Positions 57,653 to 64,000 of a stretch of DNA of 64,000 nucleotides are shown in pieces (the first letter of the stretch is position 1; each line of letters begins with the position of its first letter). Source of the stretch: a virus; IMG/VR virus record IMGVR_UViG_3300025929_000013, positions 1 to 64,000 of that record; one strand, given 5' to 3'. Both the position numbers and the translations under genes were made by a program. The notes beneath the pieces were generated by a model. The model was given only the letters and a program-made list of their open reading frames with translations, searched no databases and was not told the origin of the DNA.

Positions 57653-57946
57653 TCAATCCCATTCCACCGTGTGGTCGTCGATGGTTGTGATGTGCCGCTC
57701 CTGCGGCGGATGCCCGAGGGTGCGCACGCAGCGGTGCTCGCGGAAGCCGTGGGCGTCGTGGGAGCGCAGCTGCACCTCGCAGATCTCGCGCGTCGGTTTG
57801 ATCCGGAACTCGACGTCGGTGATCCTGTTGGTGCCGTAGCCGATGTGCACCCCGGCGTCCTCGTCCACGTCCATCCACTGGTGGGTGTGGCCGTTCTTGC
57901 CGAGCGTGTAGCGCCACTGATAGACGACCGGCGGTTCGTCGCTCAC
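57653..57946 (-). CDS. hypothetical protein with His/Cys residues
   Basis: Not recognised. 97 residues from a GTG. Beta-rich; several His and two Cys in the second half (ICEVQLRSHDAHGFREHRC). Overlaps the gene upstream by 4 bases. Confidence 0.65.
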   Translation of the reverse strand: MSDEPPVVYQWRYTLGKNGHTHQWMDVDEDAGVHIGYGTNRITDVEFRIKPTREICEVQLRSHDAHGFREHRCVRTLGHPPQERHITTIDDHTVEWD

Positions 57947-58119
57947 GAGGTCAGCTCCTTGCGCAGCTTCGCCGTGATCTCGGCCAGCAGCTTCCAGGCC
58001 ATGTCGCGCTGCTGCTCGGTGACGTCCTCGCGCCGCTGGTACTCCATCAGGGCGTCGCGCAGCACGCGCGTCTCCTCGATGTCCGGCAAGATCTGGATGT
58101 AACGCCGTCTAGGGTGCAT
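57943..58119 (-). CDS. small helical protein
   Basis: Not recognised. 58 residues from ATG 58119, behind CGGAGAA; longer frames run into the polymerase gene. Two charged helices. Starts 11 bases after the polymerase stop. Confidence 0.6.
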   Translation of the reverse strand: MHPRRRYIQILPDIEETRVLRDALMEYQRREDVTEQQRDMAWKLLAEITAKLRKELTS

Positions 58120-58130
58120 GGGTTCTCCGG

Positions 58131-60065
58131 TTATTTCGCTTCGGCCCAGCTGTCGCAGACGACGAGGTCGCTGGTCAGGGGCAAGTTGATCAGTTTCTGG
58201 ATGTCGGGGCCGAGCATCGCCTCGCGCACGATCGCGGCGCATTCCTCGGCCAGCGGGGCGGGGGTCTCGGTGACCAGCTCGTCGTGCACGGTCAGCACCA
58301 GGCGCATCCCGGAGTGCAGCTGCCGGTGCAGGCGCACCATGGCGAGCTTGATCAGGTCCCCAGCGGAGCCCTGGATCAGGGAGTTGACGGCCTGGCGTTC
58401 GGCCAGGGCGCGCAGCTCGCTGTTGCGATAGCGGATCTCCGGCAGGCGCCGGTGGCGCCCGAGCAGGGTCACGATGTGCGGGTCCGGACGCGAGCGGCAG
58501 GTGCGGATCACGCTCTCGCGGAACCTGTAGATCTCCGGGAACTGGCGGCGGTGCACTTCGAGCACGCGCTTGGCCTCGGCGAGGGGGATCTTCGCCATCG
58601 CGGCCACGCGCGCGGGTCCGGCGCCGAACACGATCGCGAAGGCGATGGCCTTGGCGACCTGGCGCATGTCCTTGGTGACCTGCTCGGCGGTGACGCCGAA
58701 CACCTGCATCGCGGTCGCCGTGTGCGCGTCGATGCCCGCCCAGAAACCCTCGTACAGGGCCCCCATCCCGAGGTAGTGAGCGAGGATGCGCAGCTCGATC
58801 TGGCCGTAGTCGGCAACCACCAGGCGGTAGCCCTCGGTCGCGGTGAACAGGGAGCGCACCTGTCTGGCCAGCTTCTCCCCGGGACGCGGCACGTTCTGGA
58901 GGTTCGGGTCGCGCGAGGAGAATCTGCCGGTGCGCGTCCCATACTGCACGAAATCGGTGTGGATACGGTCATTGATGAGGACCCCGGGCTTGTCGTCGGT
59001 GCCGAGGTAGGAGCGCACGTAGGTGGTGTCGATCCGCTCCAGCTCCTGGTACGCCTCCAGGGCCTGCACGACCGGCTGGTCCGCGTAGGGCTCCAGGGCC
59101 TCGGAGCTGGTGGAGTAGTCGCTGATGGTCAGCTTCGCGCCGAGTTTCGCCTTGGCCTCGCCGCCCTTGGTGGGCAGCAGGGGTTTAAGGCCCAGGCCTC
59201 CTTCGGCGGGCTTGGCGTAGAGCAGCTGCTGTTTCTGCGGCACGCTGTTCAGGTTGAAGATTCTTCCGGCGGCGGCGTAGAGGTTCTCGCGGGCGTTGTC
59301 CAGTACCGGGGTGATCTCGTCGGCCAGTCTCTGAAGGGCCGCGGTGTCCACATGGGCGCCGTCGCGGCGCATGTGCGCGACGACTTCAAGGACCTGCATC
59401 TCCAGGTCCATCAGCTCGTCGAACCCCTGCGCGCTCAGTGCCTTGGCGACGCGGCGATAGAGCAGCCAGTCGTAGCGGGCGTCGAAGAACCCGTAGCGTC
59501 CGACGGCGGAGATGGAGTGGCGCTCGACCGCCTTGCCGGTCTCCTCGCGGTCGTAGGTCACCCCGTACGTATTGGTGATCAGGTCCTTGAGTCTCTTGGA
59601 GCGCAGGTTCTCGTCCAGGATCCAGACGCCCACGATGGTGTCGTGGTAGGGGGGCGCGGGGATCGCCGGGAGGTGCTTGGCGACGGAGACCAGGTCGATC
59701 GTGGCGTTGTGCGCGATCTTCGTGCGGCCGGACGCCATCAGGGGGGCCAGGGCCTCGAACACGCGCTCGCGTTCCAGCTGTTTGGGCGGGGCGTCCCAGA
59801 GCGGGGGGTGGGTGACGAATTTCCCGGTGGCGCGGTCCTTGCGGCGCACCGCGGGGGCCAGCAGGGTGTCGCCGTTGGGGTGGCCGAACGGGATCGAGCA
59901 GGCGAACCCGTAGGTGGCCAGGGAGATCCAGGTGACCTCGTTGTAGACCGGGTGCCCGCGCCTGGGGCCGGTGGACTCGATGTCGAACGCGAACGCGTCG
60001 GCGGCCTCAAGGCGCGCCACGGTGTCACGCAGTTGTTCTTCGGTGAGCACGAGCGCGGGGAACAC
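58131..60065 (-). CDS. polA: DNA polymerase I (family A) with 3'-5' exonuclease
   Basis: 644 residues. Exonuclease domain: AFDIESTG (D28, E30). Polymerase motifs: A at about 416-426 (VVADYGQIELR, D419), B at 468-481 (RQVAKAIAFAIVFG), C at 594-596 (VHDELV). No 5' nuclease domain, as in phage T7-like and actinophage enzymes. Motif B differs from the usual RRxAKxxNFGxxYG: the Asn-Phe-Gly core is Ala-Phe-Ala and the final Tyr is Phe; motif A has Gly instead of Ser. It is the replicative polymerase of the phage. Downstream: small genes; upstream: a possible ssDNA-binding protein. Confidence 0.95.
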   Translation of the reverse strand: MFPALVLTEEQLRDTVARLEAADAFAFDIESTGPRRGHPVYNEVTWISLATYGFACSIPFGHPNGDTLLAPAVRRKDRATGKFVTHPPLWDAPPKQLERERVFEALAPLMASGRTKIAHNATIDLVSVAKHLPAIPAPPYHDTIVGVWILDENLRSKRLKDLITNTYGVTYDREETGKAVERHSISAVGRYGFFDARYDWLLYRRVAKALSAQGFDELMDLEMQVLEVVAHMRRDGAHVDTAALQRLADEITPVLDNARENLYAAAGRIFNLNSVPQKQQLLYAKPAEGGLGLKPLLPTKGGEAKAKLGAKLTISDYSTSSEALEPYADQPVVQALEAYQELERIDTTYVRSYLGTDDKPGVLINDRIHTDFVQYGTRTGRFSSRDPNLQNVPRPGEKLARQVRSLFTATEGYRLVVADYGQIELRILAHYLGMGALYEGFWAGIDAHTATAMQVFGVTAEQVTKDMRQVAKAIAFAIVFGAGPARVAAMAKIPLAEAKRVLEVHRRQFPEIYRFRESVIRTCRSRPDPHIVTLLGRHRRLPEIRYRNSELRALAERQAVNSLIQGSAGDLIKLAMVRLHRQLHSGMRLVLTVHDELVTETPAPLAEECAAIVREAMLGPDIQKLINLPLTSDLVVCDSWAEAK

Positions 60066-60150
60066 GAGCGGACTCCGAGTGGTGTGGAGCGACGCCCCCG
60101 CCGGGGTGTGGATGCGGACACTCGTCCGGCGGGGGCGTCAGATCGGGGTG

Positions 60151-60834
60151 CTATTTGGTGAGCTCGGCGACCAGCTCGCGCAGCTCCTCGACGGTGGGGA
60201 TGTCCTCGACCGAGGAGCCGATCTCGTAGGCCTGCGCGCGGAACTCGGCGAGCTGCTCGTCGCTCAGGGCGGTGATGTCCCAGTCGTCCTTCAGGTCGCG
60301 CATCTTGATGACCTCGGCCTGGTATTCGGTGTTGGTGCCCTTGCCGGTGGCGTGGATCGCGACGTACAGCCGGGGGTCGTCCAGGCCCTCGAACCGGCGG
60401 TCACCGGCGATGCCCTCCAGCTTGCGCGCCAGGCGTGCTCCGGCCTGGATGTATTCGAAGCTGGGGTTCTCCGGGTCCGCGAAGCTCACGACGTTGAAGC
60501 ACACCGCCATGGCGGCGGGCTGGTCTCCGAACGGATCGCAGAGCGGACAGTCGCCGGACAGGTGCCGGTAGCTCTTGCGCCCGGTCTTCTCGATCCAGTG
60601 GCTTCGATAGCTGTCGAACGGTTCGGCATCCAAGAACTTGACGACAATCGGCTCTTCGCCGTCGGTGAATTTCAGGGGCCGCGCGAACCCGCCGCCCTCG
60701 GCCAGGGTGCTCTTCATCCCGCCCCATCCGCCGGATCCGCCGCCGCTGGGGCGCTTGGCGGGTGCGGTGTTACGGCGGCCCGGGGTCTCCTGCGGTTCAG
60801 CCTCGGGCAGTGCGCGGCGGCGCTTGGTTTCCAT
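60151..60834 (-). CDS. possible ssDNA-binding protein
   Basis: 227 residues from the ATG at 60834 with AGGAGA upstream. Basic, Gly-rich N-terminal tail (about 1-45), a core with SGDCPLCDPFGDQPAAMAVCFNVV (zinc-type cysteines) and an acidic C-terminal end (VEELRELVAELTK). This layout resembles gp32-type SSBs and actinophage proteins encoded next to polymerase genes. Role inferred from architecture and position 86 bases before polA. Confidence 0.5.
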   Translation of the reverse strand: METKRRRALPEAEPQETPGRRNTAPAKRPSGGGSGGWGGMKSTLAEGGGFARPLKFTDGEEPIVVKFLDAEPFDSYRSHWIEKTGRKSYRHLSGDCPLCDPFGDQPAAMAVCFNVVSFADPENPSFEYIQAGARLARKLEGIAGDRRFEGLDDPRLYVAIHATGKGTNTEYQAEVIKMRDLKDDWDITALSDEQLAEFRAQAYEIGSSVEDIPTVEELRELVAELTK

Positions 60835-61069
60835 GTGATCTCCTGCTCAGCGCGGGATGGGCGTGAAGCACCGAGTTGTCCTCGGTGGTAAGGCCCTGAT
60901 AGCGCTCGCGTTCCGGCCGAAGCAGGCGATCGATGGCGTTGCGGAAGTACTCGACGGGGTCCACGTCCCCGTCTTCGAAGTCAGCTGTCACCGTGGCCGA
61001 ATATTCGGCCCATTCATAGGAGCCCAGGTTCACGTGCTCGGTGACCGTGCGCGTGATCTGGATCTTCAC
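60797..61069 (-). CDS. small hypothetical protein
   Basis: Not recognised. 90 residues; the first 70 look real (beta-rich, then helix), the last dozen overlap the SSB-like gene. Starts within the preceding gene's end. Confidence 0.65.
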   Translation of the reverse strand: MKIQITRTVTEHVNLGSYEWAEYSATVTADFEDGDVDPVEYFRNAIDRLLRPERERYQGLTTEDNSVLHAHPALSRRSHGNQAPPRTARG

Positions 61070-61551
61070 TGGTCCGCCTTGGCGGCCTGGGCCTCGGCGT
61101 TGGCGGTGCGCACGAACAGCTCGTAGATGCGCGCGCGGAAGTTGGTCTTGTGGATGTTGCGGCCGTGGGGGCTCAGGACCCCCTCCTCCCGCGCTATCTC
61201 GATCATCGCCTCGATCAGCGCGCGGGAATAAAGGCGCTGCCTTCCGCGCACGTCGGTGGACGGCGAGCGCCAGAAGGTGACCGGCAGGATGCCGTCCTGC
61301 TCCCAGCGCCGCACGGTGGTGACCTTGCGGTTAAGGGCCTTGGCCAAGGCGCCGATCGGAAAGAACTCGACCGTCTTGCCGCGCACCATGTACTTGCGCG
61401 GGTAGGAGTCCCAGCGCTCGCGGGAGGCGACGGGGGCGGCCAGCTCGGTCGGGCGCGAGGCCACGATCTGGCGGTTGGTGCCGGGGTACAGCCCGGTTTC
61501 CGGGTCGGGCGTGCGGATGAACGGGCCACCGGCGCAAGAGCTCTTGGTCAC
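61066..61551 (-). CDS. MerR/excisionase-like DNA-binding protein
   Basis: 161 residues from GTG 61551. A MerR-type helix-turn-helix at about 75-130: FPIGALAKALNRKVTTVRRW, EQDGILPVTFWRS, YSRALIEAMIEI. Could regulate transcription or act in replication initiation or excision. Coupled to neighbours by 4-base overlaps. Confidence 0.65.
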   Translation of the reverse strand: MTKSSCAGGPFIRTPDPETGLYPGTNRQIVASRPTELAAPVASRERWDSYPRKYMVRGKTVEFFPIGALAKALNRKVTTVRRWEQDGILPVTFWRSPSTDVRGRQRLYSRALIEAMIEIAREEGVLSPHGRNIHKTNFRARIYELFVRTANAEAQAAKADQ

Positions 61552-61997
61552 AGCGCCTCCGCCTCCGGCTTGAACGCCCAGCTGACCCGGGTGTCGAACA
61601 GGTCGTCGATCTCGCGCTCGGTCAGCAGGCCCTGCTGGTAGAGGACGTAGAGCTCGTCCTGATCGAAGGTGGGCCTCGCCGGGAACAGCCGACCGACCAC
61701 GCCCTTGGCCATGGCCAGGGCCTCGGCGCGCTCCTCGTTGACCAGGCGTGAGACGCGCCGCTCGCGCTTGATGCCCTCGTAGCGGCGCCCGGCGTACTCG
61801 AAGGGGCGCCCGATCGCCAGGCGCAGGTGCCCGGACTCGTCGCTCTCGCCGTAGCGCTCGACGTCCGCGCTGATGTCGTCTCGCAATTGGTTGAGCTGGC
61901 TCGTGAGGCGGTCGACCTGGGCCTTGAGATAGACCCACATTTTCAGCTTCTCGGTAAGCTCCTTACCCGGCACCGTGCCGGGGTCGTCACACTGCAT
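61548..61997 (-). CDS. coiled-coil hypothetical protein
   Basis: Not recognised. 149 residues from ATG 61997 (GTG 62012 is in frame but worse placed relative to GGAGAC). Residues 15-50 form a coiled coil; then a basic beta-rich segment (FEYAGRRYEGIKRERRV). The 198-base gap upstream (61998-62195) has a CGGTCT-GAGA-AGACCG hairpin inside a GATAG/CTATC stem (62033-62066) but no gene. Confidence 0.65.
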   Translation of the reverse strand: MQCDDPGTVPGKELTEKLKMWVYLKAQVDRLTSQLNQLRDDISADVERYGESDESGHLRLAIGRPFEYAGRRYEGIKRERRVSRLVNEERAEALAMAKGVVGRLFPARPTFDQDELYVLYQQGLLTEREIDDLFDTRVSWAFKPEAEAL

Positions 61998-62195
61998 CAC
62001 AGATGTCTCCACGGTTGTATCCGCGCAGCCTGATAGAAGCGGTCTGAGAAGACCGTGCTGCTATCGGGGGAACTGCTAGCGACCGTAGGTCCACCCGGCC
62101 AAGAAGCCAAGGGTTGGCGCACTGCAAGTGACTATGGATTTGATGTGGTCAACTAATCGACCAATTGTTGGGGGGACGCACCCTCATCTGGACGT

Positions 62196-62813
62196 TTAAG
62201 CGGTGGCCTGGCGGTAAATGTTGCGCAGGCTTCCCTCGGAGCGCTCCAGGCCGCGCTCGGTGAGCCAGGGGGCGGCGATCTGGCGCGCGAAGGCGACGCC
62301 GGTTGCGTTCGGGTTGGCCGCGTACGCGACGGCGAGCTTCTCCAGCTCCTGGCGCACGGCGCTGCGCGGCTTCGTGGCACCCTTGGCGCGGGCGGGCTTG
62401 GTCTTCGTCGCGGGCTTCACCTCGGGCTCCTCGCGGTGCGCCGAGAAGTGCGACAGCAGGGTGTTGACGACGAAGGCGGCGCTGGGCAGCACGGCGACGA
62501 AGTATCCGACCAGGTCGTGCACGGGTGCGTCGAACAGGTTCGCCGCGAGGGAGATGCCGCAGAAGAGGGCGAACACGAACCACGCGAGCATGCGCACGCC
62601 GCCGGACAGGGTGCGGTCCAGGACCTTGCGCAGGGCGTACACGGTGACCGCGTCGACCGCGACGGGGTAGAGGTCGGCCTGCCACTGGCCCTGTCCGGCG
62701 CGCAGGGCCAGGTCCCTGATGTGGCTGAAGCTCAGGGCGCCGGTCACGACGGCCAGGAACACGGTCGCGCCGTGCTCGGCGATTTTCTGCGTGATCTCGC
62801 TCAGCCAGCGCAT
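62196..62813 (-). CDS. DUF2637 (plasmid spread-type) membrane protein
   Basis: 205 residues from the second of two ATGs (62813), with GGTGGGG upstream. Transmembrane segments at about 13-32, 45-65, 72-93 and 101-123; signature ALSFSHIRDLALRAGQGQW and LYPVAVDAVTVYAL matches DUF2637, known from Streptomyces plasmids and integrative elements. A Lys/Arg/Pro linker then leads to a C-terminal helix-turn-helix-like domain (about 150-205). This hints at a plasmid-like lifestyle or at gene exchange with plasmids. Confidence 0.75.
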   Translation of the reverse strand: MRWLSEITQKIAEHGATVFLAVVTGALSFSHIRDLALRAGQGQWQADLYPVAVDAVTVYALRKVLDRTLSGGVRMLAWFVFALFCGISLAANLFDAPVHDLVGYFVAVLPSAAFVVNTLLSHFSAHREEPEVKPATKTKPARAKGATKPRSAVRQELEKLAVAYAANPNATGVAFARQIAAPWLTERGLERSEGSLRNIYRQATA

Positions 62814-62857
62814 CATTTCCCCACCCGATTCCCTGAATCAGTGCACCGTATTTCGAC

Positions 62858-62886
62858 AGGGTAGGAGAGTGCTGCGCATTGTGCAA
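62858..62886 (-). promoter_or_regulatory. promoter for the DUF2637 gene
   Basis: On the minus strand TTGCAC (62886-62881), 17-base spacer, TACCCT (62863-62858), 45 bases before the start. Confidence 0.55.
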
Positions 62887-62965
62887 ACTATTCTACCGCT
62901 TGTGAACTTGTGCACCCTGTGTGGGATCGTGGTGTGTGCACATCTGGGCGGTTCGTGCACGCACG

Positions 62966-64000
62966 TCATTCACCCGTTCGGCCCCACGCCGGTGTGCGTG
63001 ATGCGTGCAGGTGTGCGGTGAGTGATCCGCGTTTGTGCGTGCGCTTGTGTGCACGGTCGTCGACCGAGGCGAGCATGACCTGTTGTGCACCGAGCATCCG
63101 TGCATGCACGTGCTCCTCGATGCTGTGCACGGTGACCATGTCGTCCACGTGCACGGTGCGGTGCACCGAGGATGCACGGGTGTGCCGGGTGCAGCGCTGC
63201 ATCCATGCACCCACCCCGCCGGGCGCGTCGTAGTTGATCACGTGGGAGGCGACGGGCAGGTCGACGCCGCTGCCCCCGGCGTCCGTGCTCAGGAACACCC
63301 GGCACGTGAAGCTGGTGCAGAAGCGGGCCACGGCCGCGGCGCGGGCCGCCGCGTCAAGCTCTCCGTGGTACAGGACGCTCTGATAGGCCCCCAGGGCTTC
63401 TTGCAGCAGCGGGAGCATCTCACGGAACGCGGTGAACACCACGACCTTGTGGGAGGGCTCGACGAGGGCTGCGTCGACCAGCTGGAGCAGGACGTCGAGC
63501 TTCTCCCCGCCCGCCTGCTCGGGAATCGCGCCCGCGTCGACCAGCTTGCGGGCGTAGGCGCTGCCGATGCCCTTGCCCTTGCCCTTGCCCGCGCTGCGGT
63601 GTTTGGCCGCGGAGACGTGCAGCAACCGCGGGTCGCACAGCAGCAGCCGCGCGGCGAGCATGCACGCGCTGACCCGGCCGAGCGCCGCGCTGCCGTGCTG
63701 TGCACCGCCCGCGTACAGTGCGGCGACGTCCACGTGCGCACGACCCTCGTCGCGGGCACGCTCCAGTGCATGCTCCAGGTCGCGTTCGATACGTGCATAC
63801 ACCGCGCGGGTGTGCACACCCAGATGCACCGGGACCGTACGGTGCACGACGGCGGGCATGCACGCGGCCACGTCCGGATCGTGCACGGTGCGCCGGTGCA
63901 TCGCCGGGGCGAGCGTGTCGTGCATGACGTCGAGGTTCCGGTAGGCCACGGGGCGCCCGTACTCGTTGCGCACGACGTAGGCGCGGTCGTATAGGTCCCA
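62966..64000 (-). CDS. SNF2-type helicase, C-terminal part (gene continues beyond window)
   Basis: The frame is open to base 64000 (residues WDLYDRAYVV precede the first in-window start), so the N-terminal ATPase half lies outside. Visible: NLDVMHDTLAPAMHRRT, a spacer region, then the second RecA-like domain: KVVVFTAFREMLPLL (motif IV), LYHGELD, FLSTDAGGSGVDL (motif V), and MQRCTRHTRASSVHRTV, a changed motif VI (usually QRxGRxxRxGQ). It should move on DNA in replication or recombination. Unusually rich in His and Val because the DNA is dense in GTGCAC. Transcribed leftwards as the first gene of the replication operon seen here. Confidence 0.8.
   Translation of the reverse strand, partial: WDLYDRAYVVRNEYGRPVAYRNLDVMHDTLAPAMHRRTVHDPDVAACMPAVVHRTVPVHLGVHTRAVYARIERDLEHALERARDEGRAHVDVAALYAGGAQHGSAALGRVSACMLAARLLLCDPRLLHVSAAKHRSAGKGKGKGIGSAYARKLVDAGAIPEQAGGEKLDVLLQLVDAALVEPSHKVVVFTAFREMLPLLQEALGAYQSVLYHGELDAAARAAAVARFCTSFTCRVFLSTDAGGSGVDLPVASHVINYDAPGGVGAWMQRCTRHTRASSVHRTVHVDDMVTVHSIEEHVHARMLGAQQVMLASVDDRAHKRTHKRGSLTAHLHASRTPAWGRTGE
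62971..62983 (-). promoter_or_regulatory. recurrent motif, copy 6
   Basis: GGCCGAACGGGTG on the minus strand, overlapping the last codons of the helicase gene, upstream of the DUF2637 promoter. Confidence 0.4.

Noticed and set aside
58284-60161. 625-codon plus-strand ORF over the polymerase gene
   Set aside because: Antisense shadow of polA; its translation shows no known fold and the minus frame has all polymerase motifs.

Overview
The window looks like part of a large, GC-rich actinobacteriophage genome, probably from a Streptomyces-type host. Most genes are short, tightly packed and translationally coupled (ATGA, TGATG and TAATG overlaps) with strong GGAGG-type ribosome binding sites. Phage hallmarks are two tail-spike genes, a GH25 endolysin with a holin-like neighbour, a family A DNA polymerase, RecA, a Cas4-like exonuclease, and both a tyrosine and a large serine recombinase. 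Host clues are actinobacterial families: an XRE/DUF5753 regulator with a DUF397 partner and an ATPase of the anti-sigma type, a WhiB-like protein, SpoVS, DUF2637 and DUF7873. No terminase, portal, capsid or tape measure gene is in the window, so it is only part of the genome. Nothing here could be searched against databases; family names rest on motif recognition.

Bases 1-22.9 kb hold about 50 small rightward genes, mostly unknown. Among them are three acidic ArdA-like proteins, a DUF6011 protein, a ParB/DGQHR-like protein, a tyrosine recombinase and a membrane-anchored secreted protein. Rho-independent terminators divide the run into units. Bases 22.9-26.8 kb hold a lone type I-E-like CRISPR repeat, a DUF7873 gene, two tRNA genes whose 3' halves precede their 5' halves (apparently permuted tRNA genes), and a small membrane/zinc-protein operon.

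Bases 26.8-31.3 kb are the most unusual part. A TnpB/Cas12-like protein carries an N-terminal Ig-like domain and has all three RuvC catalytic positions changed. Directly behind it lies a CRISPR-like array of about 2.2 kb. Its first repeats are identical, with a 61-base period like type I-E arrays; towards the far end the repeat shrinks to an 8-base GAACGGTC motif. I read this as a candidate RNA-guided binder (a dead-nuclease repressor) with its own array, or as an array or RNA decoy feeding or blocking host CRISPR complexes. An initiator-like tRNA-Met follows.

Bases 31.5-37.1 kb hold a serine integrase, with a palindromic operator over its promoter, and a few cargo genes. From 37.2 kb onward nearly all genes run leftward: tail spikes, then (after a divergent whiJ-like regulatory island at 42.2-44.5 kb) a transglycosylase-like protein, lysis genes, small structural or unknown genes, SpoVS, RuvC-like resolvase, Cas4-like nuclease, WhiB, PDDEXK nuclease, RecA, DNA polymerase, a possible SSB, a MerR-like protein, a plasmid-type DUF2637 membrane protein and, at the right edge, the C-terminal part of an SNF2-type helicase.

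The genes suggest a phage that replicates with its own polymerase and recombination set, can integrate or persist like a plasmid, interferes with host development (WhiB, SpoVS, whiJ-like locus), and carries several possible counter-defence layers (ArdA-like proteins, CRISPR-like RNAs, a dead TnpB).
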